In this document: piece after piece, positions 22,126 to 35,463 of the stretch
Position numbering within the stretch: position 1 is the first letter of the stretch
Layout: the number at the start of each line of letters is the position of its first letter
Program-made: the position numbers and the translations under genes
DNA from: Cytospora piceicola
Taxonomy: Eukaryota > Ascomycota > Sordariomycetes > Diaporthales > Cytosporaceae
Assembly: GCA_023375675.1 (NCBI GenBank)
Contig: JALQBC010000015.1
Span: forward strand, 248,001 to 312,000
Length of the DNA: 64,000 nucleotides
Reading direction: 5' to 3'
The notes under the pieces: generated by a model
The model's database searches: none
What the model was told of the DNA's origin: nothing
Seen by the model: the letters and a program-made list of their open reading frames with translations, nothing else

Positions 22126-23193
22126 TGTTGCAGATTTCGTTTCTGAAGACTGGACTGGCCTGTATAGCTGTTGCTTTCTGGGTAGACGAGAGGTTTGTTG
22201 GGATCGAGAGAAGATCTGAGTGGGATATGGACCGAGTTACTGGACTTGTATGGGGCGACGAGACATGAATCTTGCCGGTTGGGTCGAGAGTATGGGCGGG
22301 TAGGCAGAAGGAGCCAAGGTGTTAATGCTGTATGATATTTTGCTTCAACATGAGAGTGACTTGTCTGTTAGGACGGTAGGTAGGCATGAAAGCGTCGAGA
22401 GCTTCTGTTCTGTCCTGGTTCAGCCGTCGGGACTGAAACTGGGGCTACAAGGTTTCCGCGGGTTGCGAAAAAGCTGTAGCTTGAGGGGAGGGCCGGAGTG
22501 TCGATGGACGGGAATTTTGTCGTGCTGATACATAAACAGCTTCTGTGTCCTGTAAAGAGACGTTGTGGGTTGGGGGGTTTAGGGTCCAAGAGGAGGAGCA
22601 AAACCGAAGTGTGACTCGTTTATTCAGACCAAGTTGGTAAGGTGTAGTAGTAGTGTGTGTAGGTAGGAAAGGGTGTCGTCGAGGACTTGGGTCGCGTGGA
22701 AGTGGATAGGTAAATAGGTGGATATGGAGGTCACCGTACTCAGGCAGGGCAGAGCAGGCTAAATGACAAAAATTTGCCTTGTTTTTCTTTCTGTTTGTGG
22801 CAGGAAGCCTCGGTTTCAGACGCAGTAATGATGGGTGACAAAACGGGCGCGTTATGGCAGTTGAGATCTTTGATGGAAGGGTTTTCCAACGCGGATGTTG
22901 AGACTGCGATGGGAGGGGGTTGCAAAAGGTTGTGGACGAAGAAAGAAGTGGAAGCTTGGAAAGTAGAAGAGGGATGGATGCACGATTTTGATCCGAGGCA
23001 GAAAACTGGAGACTTTCCTGGAAAAAAAGCACAGTCACAGTCACTCAGTCACTCAGTCACTTTGGCCTGCGGCAGTGCAGCTAAACCCTGGTTTTACAGG
23101 GGCCAGCCGCCTGCCCGGTCCCGATCCTGGCCCGAGCGTTCCTTTGATACTTCCTTTTGATTTAATTTTGGTGCAGTGGTGTTTTACGGTATG
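22126..23193. other. Intergenic region bordering the transposon island
   Basis: Contains the eIF5 promoter and 5' UTR and about 0.9 kb of further sequence. A CAGTCACT repeat lies at about 23033-23060. Composition is normal until about 23160, where the AT content jumps. No supported gene; the open frames here overlap each other on both strands without protein-like features. Confidence 0.45.
23189..23193. repeat. Left target-site duplication of the copia element
   Basis: GTATG directly precedes the left 166-bp LTR; GTATA (40886-40890) directly follows the right one. The single G/A difference is a transition, as RIP would produce. Confidence 0.7.
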
Positions 23194-23359
23194 TGTTACA
23201 CGTAATATATACTCGATTAATATATTAATGTATTATCTCGTACCCCGCTTACTCGGGTACGCTAATTTCTATATTAAATACATCCCGAAGTTAATTATAT
23301 AACTTACTTATTTATACGAACCGAGGTATTTCTGTAAGTACCCTTACTACCGTCTAATA
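23194..23359 (-). repeat. Copia LTR (left copy, 3' LTR)
   Basis: 166 bp, begins TGTTACACGTAATA on the plus strand and ends CCGTCTAATA (from CTGACA). Against the right copy I count 21 differences, all C/T or G/A, and no indel. Confidence 0.9.
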
Positions 23360-23537
23360 TACCCTTTAAAAGAAGCTATCTATAAATAGGTTTCTCTATA
23401 TAAGCCCTTTTTTTAAAGTATTAACCTTTATAGAAAGGTAAAGTAAGTAAGGCCTGTTATAGCTATATAGCTAACTATATTTAGTAGTATTACTTATAAA
23501 ACGCGCTTTTTTTTTTTTTATTTACTATTATATAGTT

Positions 23538-24135
23538 ATTACTACTATTACTATTACTATAGTAATAGTAATAATAATAACTAGTAAAGCTTTAGCAGTC
23601 CTTTTTATACGTTCTTTCTTAATCGTCTATATAGTACTTTTCTATTTTAAAAAAGAAGTAGCCGAAATAGCTAACGATATATTTTTTATTAAGCTAAGCC
23701 TTACTTTAAAATAAGCTACCTTTATATATCTTTTTATATCTTTATTTTTTACGTCTTTTTTAATTAATATATAGCTTAACGGTATTATCGTTTATTTAAA
23801 CGATAATAATAATAATAAAGATAAAGATAAAAATAAAAATATAAATAAAGATAAGAATAAAGTCGAAAATAAAGACGAAAAAAAGAACGAAAATAAAAGT
23901 AAAAATAAAAGTAAGGCCGATATAAAGCTTATTATAAATACTTTTTCTATAGTTCCTTTTATTAAGTTATTTACTAATACCTTTATTTTAAAAAAATAAA
24001 AAAGTCGAAAGTTAGTTATAGCCTTCGACTACTTTTTATACTCTGTATATAATATAATCTACCGAGATTTATACTATACTTTACCGGCGTTACGTTTACT
24101 AATAAGCGTATTAAAAGTTTATAGACTTTTATTAT
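23538..24135 (+). pseudogene. Unexpectedly open plus-strand frame antisense to the copia element
   Basis: In the codon phase that includes AGT at 23583, about 185 codons from there to 24135 contain only three stops (near 23713, 23773 and 23997), although the DNA is over 80% AT. The reading has a hydrophobic part (AVLFIRSFLIVYIVLFYF) then a charged Asn/Asp/Lys tract (NNKDKDKNKNINKDKNKVEN) and a hydrophobic tail. It is no known copia domain and lies antisense, in the 3' extra segment. It could be a decayed captured gene or a compositional effect. Confidence 0.35.
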
Positions 24136-24599
24136 AACTAAGTTAAAGGTTATATAAAAGTATATATATAATATATATAGGTTAGCTATATATACCTTTT
24201 TATACCGGTTAATATAAAGCTTAAAGTTTATACTTTCGATTCTTTTTATAAAGGAATTCGAAAAGGTGTTTAAACCGATAAGAGTAAAGTAAAAAAGGTA
24301 TATTATTATATATATACCTTTTTTATTAGTATTATAGCTATTAAAGCTATATAAAAGTAAAAAGCCTTTTTAAACCTTTACCTTTAATCGGTAATCTAAC
24401 TATAAAGGAAAGGCTACCGATTTTAAATATAATAGTTTACTTAAAAATAATATAATATAATTTAAACGCTTTTATATATAAGCCGGTATACTTTATAACT
24501 CTCTTTTTCTTTTTAATTCTATAATATATACTTTTATATATTCGTATTAGATTAGTAAGTCTTTTAGCTTATTAATTATATCGTTTTTTAAATCTTTTA

Positions 24600-25049
24600 C
24601 TTATCGTTTTCGAATTTTATTTTTAATATTAACTAGCTTAAGTTAAGTAATAAACTTCTAATAGCTAGTAATAAAAAGTACTTTAGTTAGTCTATTAATA
24701 ACTATATTTAAAGTACTAACGTAATTAATATATAAGTGTTTTTATTAAACTTTTTACTATAGTTAGTAATTATATATATCTATATAATAAAGTTTTATAT
24801 TAAGTTAGGTAATCTCTTTATTTACTAGCTTAATCGTTTATATATTATTATACTATAGCTAGATAGTCTATTAGTTAAACTAAACCTTTAATTCTTATAT
24901 AAGCCGATATTAAAAAAGGGCTTTTTTTAATACTTAAGTAAGAAAGAGTAACTTAGCTTTTATAATAAAGGTAGTTATAGTATCTTACTTATTTACTTTT
25001 TATTTAATATATTTATTAAATAGTTTTATTATATATACTTATAAACTTC
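24600..25049 (-). pseudogene. Copia RNase H relic (C-terminal end of pol)
   Basis: Minus-strand reading gives the conserved closing motifs of Ty1/copia RNase H: NQ-TIKLVNKEIT-LNIKLYYIDIYN and then the D-LTKAL-like end, with Q/W codons turned to stops. It is separated from the RT part by the nested insertion at 25050. Confidence 0.7.
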
Positions 25050-25054
25050 GACGG
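25050..25054. repeat. Target-site duplication GACGG (left) of the solo LTR
   Basis: Exact GACGG also at 35884-35888, directly after the other end of the split LTR. Confidence 0.8.
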
Positions 25055-25101
25055 TGTTATAGCGTAGCGTGGCTGTACGTGCTATCTGACCTTAACCTTA
25101 G
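25055..25101. repeat. Left 47 bp of a split solo LTR
   Basis: Starts TGTTATAGCG (probably from TGTCACAGCG) and is cut after CTTAG by the gypsy element. Its remainder is at 35707-35883 and ends GCCGTGACA; together they make a 224-bp TG..CA LTR flanked by GACGG. Confidence 0.75.
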
Positions 25102-25339
25102 TGTTGTACACCTACCGGTGGGTTCGTAGCGAACCTACCTATAAACGTACTTACAAATTTACTATATATTTACTAGTAATTCGGACGGTTAAACATATAG
25201 TAATTATATAGTAAACTTAAGGTAAATTCATAATAGGTTTATAGGTCTATATATAGTTTATAAGAGTACTCGGTTATATAAAGAGAGAAAGAGAGAATCT
25301 ATTTTTATTATATATTACTATACTGTACCGTTACTATTA
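25102..25339 (+). repeat. Gypsy 5' LTR
   Basis: 238 bp, TGTTGTACACCTACCGG.. to ..CCGTTACTATTA. The terminal TTA in both copies is best explained as TCA changed by RIP. Against the 3' copy I count 31 differences, all transitions, no indels. Confidence 0.9.
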
Positions 25340-25399
25340 AATAGTAGCTATAACTTAAATATGCTCTGTTACGTATCGCCTAGCTCTTTAATACTACGA

Positions 25400-27950
25400 A
25401 TTAGGTTTATCGGACTATATTACGATAGTTATCGAGTTATTATTACTATAGTAGTTAATAAGTAATTAGCTTTAATCTCCGGATTTTAAAAGATCGAAAA
25501 ACGTAAAAACGTCGTTTTATTTACTTAGCCGGTATTATTATTTATTTACTATAACTTACCGGTTATTTACTATAGGAATTCCGTATTATAGCTATATCGG
25601 GTTTAAATAACGTATTCGACGTACGTTTCCCGGATATATTCTTAGTAGTACTTTAAGACTATACGGTTATTAAAGATATTTAGCTTTTACGTTATATTAA
25701 AGTAGCTATTACCGAATACTTTACCTAATACCGACTTTACGTTATAGACTACGATCTTACCTTTTTAAAGTACTTAACTAGCTATATTAACTAGTAGTAG
25801 TTTTATACCTTTTACTTTAAGTATTATTATAATAATTAAAATAAAAACGACTAATTTTGCCGTATTCGAAAGCGCTTTACGGAATATATTCGTAAAGTAT
25901 ATTACTTTAATTGCTAGTTATAAGAGCTTAACGATATTTATTTCCTTATTGTTATACGTAGTTAGTCTAGTAAGAATATTAAGTTTTACTATAAATTCCG
26001 GTACTTTTATAACTTATAACGGTTAAGCTATACTTATAACCTCGAGGAACGTAAACCGATTTATTAGTTTTTACGGAAACCTAAGTTCGAAGGCCTATTT
26101 TACGAAAAATAAAGGTTACTTTTCGAGGTAATACTTAGTTTAAGTTAAATAGAGTATAAACGAAAGGTAATTATCTATAACGCCTTAGAAACTCTGTTCT
26201 TATTAAAATACTAACTTTTTACCTATATTTTAGTCGAACTAGTAATTTATATAGTAAAAGAACCCGAAGAGTTAGAAAGCCGAGAAATAACGGTTGAAAC
26301 GGATAAAGAAAACGAAAGGACTATTTAAAACCTCGAACGACGATTAAAAACGATAGAAAGTATATAACGTAGTAATTTAAAGATTTTACCCTTATTTAGA
26401 TTAATAACCGAAACTATCCGTTTATATATTATATCGTTTTTAATTGTTTTTATAATACTACTGTAAAAAAAGGATTTAGTTTTATAAACCGCTTAGACTA
26501 ATATATTTAACCGACCGGAAATTACTTTAGTATAAGCGAACCTACTAGGTAGTTTTAAAGAGGAACGTTATATTAACGCTATAATCTCTATATTAAGAAA
26601 TACCGAAGCGTTCCGACTATACGAGTAAGGAATAGGTTTATAAATACCGTTATTTTATATATTATTAAGTAATCTTTTTAATTTCTACCGTACTACTTAT
26701 AAACCGGCGGCTTACCTCGGGAATTCTTATTAATATAGTTACGTTACTTAAAAAAGTAATATATAACCTGTTAAAGACTATATATATTATATAGCCGGTA
26801 GCGGTAAAAACCTTAGCGACGACTTAGATAATAGCTTAAACGATAATAACTTTATCTGTAATCGTAACTAAAGCGAAAGCTTATTTAGTTATCGTTTTAA
26901 CCGAAATAAGGGTTAAGATATATATAACTATAAACGTAAACTATCGATTAGCGTTTTTTAACTACTTATAAACCTGTTATTTACCCGGGAGTTTAAGGAA
27001 AATACTTTCGGAAGATTTAAACTATATATTAGCTAGAATAATACTAAGGAGCTTATAGAAGTGTCTTATATAGATAATAAGGTAACGGTATAGAAAAACC
27101 TGCTAACGTTTATTTAGCGTTATCGTATATATATTACTAATATTAAGACTTAACGATAGACCTTATATTAGAATCTCTTTACTTACCTTACCGGATCTGT
27201 TTATTTATAATTTTAAAACACTTTATTAAACGAAGAAAGATTTAACTTAACTATTTATCTTAATATATAAATAAAGTAGAAAGAGTACTTTATTATAGAC
27301 TTTAGTATACCTTATAATATAGCCGACGGAATTTTAAATAGCCTTCGATATATACGACGTAATACCCGAAATAATAAGAATATTCTAGACTTTACTTAAC
27401 GTGTTTGTTACTTTATTGTTTTAGCCGAGTAGTTAAATAGTTTCGTCGTTCGAAATATATAAGACCGAATCGATAAATAGATAATCGTTCGTTATTTTAA
27501 TCGTCTTAAGTATAACGTTAACTTTTAAGACTTTAAACGTAAGCTTAAGGCTAAATAAGAGATTTAGTATATACTCGAAAAAAAGGCCGTACTTATCTAT
27601 ATAAAGCTACGATAGCCTATTATAAATAGACGTCGACTTAAGCTACTATAATACTAAGCTTAGCTTATCCGTTCCCGGCTATAAAAGGCCGGCTTTTAAT
27701 AACCGGTTTTATTGTTTAACTGTTTTAACTTTTAACGGTTTAAATAAGCCTTACCTTAAGCTTAAATACTAGAATAGCCTTTATAGTTTAGTTTAAACGA
27801 TTATTAAAAGTTATTACTCGAGTAATAAAGATAGCTAATCGAAATGCGGAAGGCTGTTTAAAACTAATAGCGGGCTACTTATAACCTGTTATTACTTAGG
27901 CTAACGCTATAGCTGCTAACTAATACTATAGACTAAAATCCCTTTAAATA
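25400..27950 (+). pseudogene. Probable gag region of the gypsy element
   Basis: Located between the 5' LTR and pol. A degenerate zinc-knuckle-like cluster near 27880-27925 (TCYYLG then RYSC) is compatible with a CCHC nucleocapsid motif that lost residues to mutation. Otherwise assigned by position only. Confidence 0.4.
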
Positions 27951-29389
27951 ACGTTATTTATAAGAGTGTTATAATTAGTTTAAGATTTTCTGACGTTTTG
28001 TTTATTAAGATAGCAAAGGTAACGTAATAGTAGAAGACGTTTAACTTTTTAATGTAGACGATAGTACCTTTTAATATAATACCGCTTACGAAAAAGAGCT
28101 AATATAAAACGGTTTCTATCCGGTTAACGAAGAAATAACGTTTATTATAATAGACGAACTACCGGATAATATTAGTAAATAGATAAGCTTAAAAAACGAC
28201 TAACCTGCCGACGAAAAAAGACCTTTAAATAATAGATATATAATAGTCGAAGACGTCGATATATATAACTTTAATATAGAACTATCTGCTTTAAGACTAT
28301 TAAACGACGGTGTTTATTACGAAAGATATCCGTTTTATTCGGATAATCTCTGTTATATCGATTATAGTTATATTTTCTTATCTAAACTACGTTTTTTTAA
28401 GCATTATCGTTATTATAGTAGCGTTAAAACGTATTACGGTATAATAGGATAGAAAGGTCCCGTTTTAAACCTTAATATATCGCTTTAGGTGTTACTATAT
28501 AAAGGTTATAGCTATATATACGCCTGTACCGAGGCGTGTAGTTCCTTAACCGGTTATATTTTTAATACCTGCTATAATACCGGGGCTTTTAAATATATAA
28601 TCTCTTAAGCGATACTAAACCTGATATTTAATATTAAAGTAAACTAAAAAGCTTAAGCTAATCTTTAAGGGATAAATAAAATAAATACTTTTAACTAGAC
28701 CGAGTTTAATATCTTTTATTAAGCTAGCTTAAACGGTTCGCTTACTATCTTATCGGTAAAGATAGGAACGTAGGTGTTTAAACGTTTAGACGTAAGACTA
28801 TTAGTAGGATAAGAATTTATAGTACTATATTAGGTAGATATTTTTAACTTAATAGCTAACGTGTTATTTAATTGCTTTAACAGTATACAAGTAAAGGTAT
28901 CGGTCTTTACTAAAACTATACTACGTACTTATAAAGTAAAAGCCGCCTCCGCCGTTATAATTCTACTACGATTAAGCCGTATCGTACTTATTATTAAGCT
29001 ACTTATAGGAAAACTAAATCCTTTTTATTTAGGCTAGAGTAAGAAGGTTAGGTAAATGCCTTAATTAGCTAAGATTTTTACGGCGTAATAGTTATAAATT
29101 AATTGTTTTTTTTTTTAAAAATTAGTAAAAACACTTATTTAAGTATACTCGAACCTGTTTCCGAAGAATATATATAATATACAGGATAGGAGAATACTAT
29201 TTAAACTTTATTAGATTATAATTAATTACCTTTCTATTATTCCGAGCTATTTATATAAAACGTAATCGTTAACTTATCTTTTAAGTTTAACCTTACTAGC
29301 GTATTAAATACTTTAAATAGTATCGAATAACCTGCTAGTACTAAAGAATTTATCCTGACTAAGCCGCCTTTAGATAAGACAGACGTAAA

Positions 29390-32300
29390 GATATATAAAT
29401 ATTTTCGCTTAGATAGAAAACTTAATATTGCTTATATTAAGGACCTGCCTGAAACGAAGCTGTTAAACGATATATACGTATACCGGTATTTACTTAAGTT
29501 TATATCGGAGGTAGACTGTTTTATATATAAGTTCGTATATATATTTAAAAACACTTCGAATATTTAAGTGTTTAAAGGTAAATAGATACGAGTTCTTTTA
29601 GTCGAAGGCTAGTAAAATCAGAAAATATTATAACGACTGTATTACTTTAGTAAAGAAGACTAGAAAATTATTAACGGTATAATAAACAGTCTTTATAAAT
29701 AAGGTTGTACCGAGTAAGTTACTTAGTCTACTTTATTCGGCTTACCTGTTTTTATAGTATAGAAGATAATAGAAGATAAGCGTAAGGGACGTATGGTCGT
29801 AAACCTTCGTACTTTTAATAAGATGATTATTCCCGATGCGTATTCGTTGCTTTTTTAGTTAAACGTCTTTAAGAATATCCGTAGTAAGTCTTTTCTTACT
29901 ATTATCGATACGAACTCGTTTTTCTATTAGTTTTAGGTATACCTGCCGTATTGCGAACGGTTTACTTTAGTTAGTTATTATAGTTAAGAACGGTTAAAAG
30001 TCGTATTTATAGGATTCTGTAACTTATTAACGTATATTTAACGGTATATAGACTATATACTTTAGTTGTTTAAGTATTTTACTATTGCGTTTATCGATAA
30101 TATTATCGTTTTTTTTAATACTACCGAGGAGTATATAAAGTATTTAAAATAGCTATTTATACTATTTATAAAACGTTATATATCCTTATTAGTTAAGAAA
30201 TCCTTTATCGGATATTTTTTAGTAAAGTTACTCGGATTTAAGGTTAACGGACTAAGTATATATAATACTTTAAACTAGGTAAAGACTATTACTTAGTTAT
30301 AGTTCTCTATTATATTATAGTAACTCGAAAAGTTTATTAGCCTTATAGGTTATTTTTGCTATTTCGTACTACGGTATATTAAACGTATCGATTTATTATA
30401 GAGACGGAAGACTTAAATACTTGTTAAAAAACGAAAAGATAAGAAACTTTTAAAAAGTAACGTTCGGAAGAACTATACTTATTAGACCTCCTTCGAGCTT
30501 ACCTATAAAAAGGTATACTCTTTTAACGATTTTAAGTCGGCCTTAATAGGTAAAAACGCCTTATTTTATTAAAACCCGGATAAGCTGTTATTTATTTAGT
30601 TAAATACCTCGAAAGAAGTTAGATTTTCGGGTATTATCTTTTAGTTAAGCGATAACTTTAAATAAAACCGAAAGTTACTTATACCTTATACTTAAATCCG
30701 CCTACTATAGTATCTAAGTAAGACTATTAATACGGCTAAATATAAATACTAGTTAACCGAACTTAAGGTTACTTGTTTAATATAGTTAGTTTATAAACTT
30801 TATACGGTTATTAGTTTAAACTGTAGATAACCTGTATATATCTTTATAGATTATATTACTACCGTCGGTATTATTAAGCAGACGTCTTTCGATATAGTAG
30901 ATAAAACTAAAATAAATATAAAGCTTATTTTTATATTAAAGTACTTAAGTTAGTATAGTTTAAACGTTTATTATATTCCGGGGGTAACTAATATATTAAT
31001 AAATACTATTTTTAAGCTACCGATAAGTTAGTAGCTTATAAAGGATAATAGTATACTCGGTAAATTATAGGAAGATATCGCTTTATATAGTATATCCGAA
31101 ATCTTTATCGACTAAGCGTTTAAGGATTATATCGTCGTAGGATATTAAGAATATATTAGTTAAACTAATATTATTTAATAACTACGGAGTAATTAGATAA
31201 AGGCAGATATACTGTTCGAGTTAAATACAGATAGATTTTTATATTTCGTAGAGTTATTAAGTAAACGACGTCTTTATATTCCGGTAAAAGTAGTTACGGA
31301 TTTTATTATTAAAGCTTATAACGTTAAATACTACTTCGGTAAAGATAGAGTTTAATATAACTTTACCGACCGGTTTATAATTAAGAATTACTGTTAGAAG
31401 GTTTTCGAATATATTAAGAATTATCCGGTTTACGCGGTAAATCGTAGTAAAAACTAATAGCTATTAAGCGAGATATAGCTTATTCTTTCGCCGGTAATTC
31501 CGTTTTATACTATTACTATAGACTTTATAATAGCTTTACCCGACGTTTTAGCCGCTAATACTTTATAAGTAATTTTTAAAATACCTTTTTTTAACGTTTT
31601 TCTCTCGGTTATAGATAAGTATAGTAAAGTAACTATCGTTATCTTTAGTAACGTCGTATATATAGCCGTAGATTAGGTATACGTACTATTACGTATATTA
31701 TATTTATATAACTAAGGTATTTTATAGTGTATTATCTTTAATAGAAATTCTAAGTTCTTTTCGGACTTTTAGTAAAGCTTATAGTCCGATTTAAATATTA
31801 AGCTAACTTATTTAACCGCTTAATACTTATAGACCGACGGTTAGTCCGAAAGTAAAAATAAAATAGTAGAATTAATAGTCCGGATGTTCGTTATAACATA
31901 TTTTAAAGTCGAATAGACTAATATTATTTTAATACTGTAGTTTAACTTAAATAACGCTTATAATAAAGTTACGAAATACTTTACTAACTAGCTTTTATAT
32001 AGATTTAATTTTACCGGAATAAGCTAGCTAAGAGAAGGTATTCCGGCGTTAGCTTAAGATATGTTTTAAAAAGAAGTATAACTTATAATCGTCGAAGCTT
32101 AAATAGCTATAAAACTATAGTATAATAAGAAGTATCGTTAGTATAAGTTTACTTTAAGTAACTAAGTTTTTATCGAACTTTACTATAGCTATATATTGTT
32201 TAAGAATTTAGCCCGAAAGTATTCTTAATAGCGTATAAGACCGTTTTAAGTCGTATATAAGGTAAGTAAACTAATATATAAGCTTAAAATAGCTCTATAT

Positions 32301-32660
32301 ATAAATATTTACCTAGTATTATTTATAATTTATCTATCTTTAAGTAAGCTGCTATAGTTTAACCTGTATAGGCGAAATCTATTAGCTATAGAGCCTATAA
32401 AAGTAAATAATAATAAGGCGTAAAGGTATAGTAAGGCTTTTAAATATTATAAGTTATAGCGTATTATAGTTAAACGTAAGCGGAAGTATAATCGTAGGTA
32501 GCTATATATTAAGTATTTTATAAAATAGACCGATTATTTTAGCTATTTTAATATATAAATGCTATAAAATGCTTTAAATACCGATAAAATAATTTAAGAA
32601 TTCGAGATAAAACGAGAAAAGATAGAAAAGTTATATATTTAGTTAGTAATAAAAAAGGAA
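29390..32660 (+). pseudogene. Gypsy pol relic (RT, RNase H, integrase, chromodomain)
   Basis: Reverse transcriptase about 29390-30420 (MVVNLRTFNK; FLTIIDTNSFFY; FIDNI), RNase H about 30520-31060 with the downstream YYIPGVTNILINTIFKLP linker, integrase about 31260-32250 (core MDFIIALP equivalent, NRNSKFFSDF with the second catalytic Asp changed to Asn, then E), and a C-terminal chromodomain (KRKRKYNRR.. YIKYFIK-TDYFSYFNI, the WxGY core with TGG to TAG). This order is the defining layout of Ty3/gypsy chromoviruses. Non-functional throughout. Confidence 0.85.
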
Positions 32661-33059
32661 CCGCCTATAAAGTAACCGGAACCCGGAGAAATAGTTACTT
32701 AAATACTATAGCTTTAGCTAAAAAGAAAACTACTTAATAAACGACTAGTAAATCGGCCGGTAACGCCGGCGTTAAAGCCGAGAAGTAATATTTAACGTTT
32801 ATAGAAGGTTATCGGGTAATAAAGGTTAAATACGTTTACGTTAATATTAAATAACGAACGATAATAAAAAAAACCTGTTTACCGACCGATTATTAACCTG
32901 AACTTTTTTTTTTATACTATTTACTACTTTTTTCTGTTTCGTTCCTTTCGTTAAAGCTTACTTTTAAAATACTATATCGTTAGCTTAACTATTATATAAA
33001 GTATTTTATTTAAGAACTTACTTTAAAGTTACTATCTACTTACTATTTTATATAATTTA

Positions 33060-34901
33060 AAACTATTATATCGAACTCGCTTTATATTTACCGTTAAATA
33101 TATATACTAAACTAAAAAACCTATATAAAATATTAACGGCCGAATATCTTATAAGTGTTTTAAAATACTAAAGTTTTACCTAATACTATACCTTACCCTT
33201 TATAACCTCGGTCGTTTATACCTGCGGAAAAGCTGTATAGAAGAATACTCGATAAAGGTTTATAAGGCTTTACGTTAAGATATATTAAACCTCGACAGAT
33301 ATAAATAAGGACTTTACCTATATAAAAGAAAATCGGTAGTATCTGCTAAAACGTCCGCTACTAATACCTGATTTAATACTTACTTATATTGTCGTATAGC
33401 CGAACGGATACGTTTTCGATAAAAAGTAATCGACGAAGGATATATTAACCTTACCGACCGAAAGGTAAAGTTTAATATATATATATTATCTTTAAAGCTT
33501 TTAACGTACCCGATTAGCTATAAGGTTACCTGTTATAAGGCTTAACGATACCTTAGTTAATATTCTATCTTTATATAGATTAACTACGATAGTATACTAT
33601 ACTATAGATAAAAGCTTTATCTTAATATATAAAACGGCCGTATAAGCTAAACGACAGATTTACTTATAGATAGATATAAAGAAACTAACTTAGTATATTT
33701 ATTAGATTCTTTTATAATATCGGCTTAAAAAGGTTTAAACTTATTCGCTTATAGTCTTTTTACGCTTCTGTCTACTTTATCTTATAAACGTAATAAATAT
33801 ATCTGCTATAATAAAAAGGGCTAATTCGCTTAAAGCGTAAATAACCTTACTATTAATAAGACGGACTTAGTTACGATATAACACGCTATTATAAGCCTGT
33901 AGTTTTTAAATATCGAGTTTATAAATACCGGTTACGTTATTATAAGGGAATAGTAGGAGACTAAGAAGAAATACTATAGCCTTATATCCGATATTATTAC
34001 CTACGCCGAGGTTATTATAAACGCTTTTAAAAAGCTTAAAGCGTAACTAACTCCCGGACGTTTACTACAGAACTTATAATTATCGGGCCGAGGAGGCTTA
34101 TCTACCGCTTTTATCCTTATAAAGGATAATATTAAAAAAGAATTAATATATAGCCTCCGGTTTAACTTTATTAAAAGCTTTTTTATAGGCAGAAAGCGTT
34201 ATACTATCGACGACGGTTCGCCTATTATAGTCTATAAATCGGATAAGTTTAAAGTAAATTCGTCTTTTATAAAACGCGAACGCTCGATATACTTTATTAT
34301 TATAATCGACGATATATATAAGAACGATAAGCTTAATATGTCCGTTTAGTTTAATACTACTATACCTGTTATATATATTATCGAGGCGGGTCGTAAGCCT
34401 AAGACTAACGTTTACGTTTAAATAAACGGCTAAAAGCTTTACGTTATTCTACTACTTAACGTAATTAATATTAGTATTATAGTATTATATAGTACCGTCG
34501 TATAGATAGTGAACTTTATCTGCTATATTTAAAAACTCGATAAAGAGTTATATATGTAATACTTTAACGTTACTTTCGTATTTAAATACTTCTTCTGTTA
34601 CCGAATAAACTTCGGTCTTATTAAAACTAAGTTTTAAAAAGGCGGCGATATTAACTAAGCGGGTACTTATTATAAATAAAAACGTTTTTATATAAGTAAC
34701 CTCGGTTATATATTTACCGAGACGTTTAAACGCTATTTATACGGTATAAATTTGTACTTCGAGGCTTATAATATAATTAAGGCTATAGCTTTAACGTTTA
34801 ACGAAGTTACGACGTTAACTAAAAACGTTTTTAATAAAAACGTAAAAACGCTATTCGGTTTATTATCCTTTTTAGCTAAAAAAGAGTTAAAACTTTATTA
34901 A
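33060..34901 (+). pseudogene. Extra reading frame (ORF3) downstream of gypsy pol
   Basis: In the frame ending TAA at 34899-34901, roughly 610 codons read as protein-like sequence with stops nearly all explainable as RIP of CAA/CAG/TGG. Segments include RYLS-YSIFI, LLSTLSYKRNKYICYNKKG, ISDIITYAEVIINAFKKLKA, LSGRGGLSTAFILIKDNIKK, RKRYTIDDGSPIIVYKSDKF, LLSFLAKKELKLY. I recognise no domain: it is not envelope-like by any signal peptide or clear membrane segment I can see, nor a second RT or integrase. It lies inside the two LTRs, so it belongs to the element or to something inserted in it. Confidence 0.5.
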
Positions 34902-35463
34902 GTTTTTTAAAAATATGTTTTATTTAGTTATTATTTAGTTATTATTTTATAGTTATTCTTATATTCGTTATTTTACGTTTATAAGTTTATAGGCTTTTTT
35001 ATAGTATCGACTATATATATAGGTAAACCGACGTTATATAGTAGGTGCTTAAAGATAAAAACGGTTATTACCTTTCTTTTTTTATTTATTTAGCGGTATT
35101 AGTAGTACGCGTAGGTTTATTAATACTATAAAGCAGATATTTAAAGATAAAAACTACTTTCGCCTTCCTTTTTTTACGGTTAACTATACTCTTTTTTTAA
35201 CTATACCTTATACTTTTATAAGCTTTTATTTTTTTTACTATATATATTACTATAGTTTACTTAGGCCTTTGCCGGTCTTTTCGTTATATTATAATTTAAA
35301 TATTATCGTTACTTAAATATAGTACTTTTTTCGTAGATTAGTAACAGTTCTTCTCCTTATCTTATAAATATAACTACCTTTATACTATAGACTTACTATT
35401 AATCTAATTATAACTATAATACCTATATCCTTATAGACGAGGATTTTTTCTTCCGAAGGTAAT

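Noticed and set aside
20911..22146. 411-codon plus-strand frame over eIF5
   Set aside because: Leu/Val/Asp-rich antisense shadow of the eIF5 exons.
22445..23160. 199- and 128-codon frames on both strands before the island
   Set aside because: They overlap each other antisense and show no motif or composition typical of proteins.
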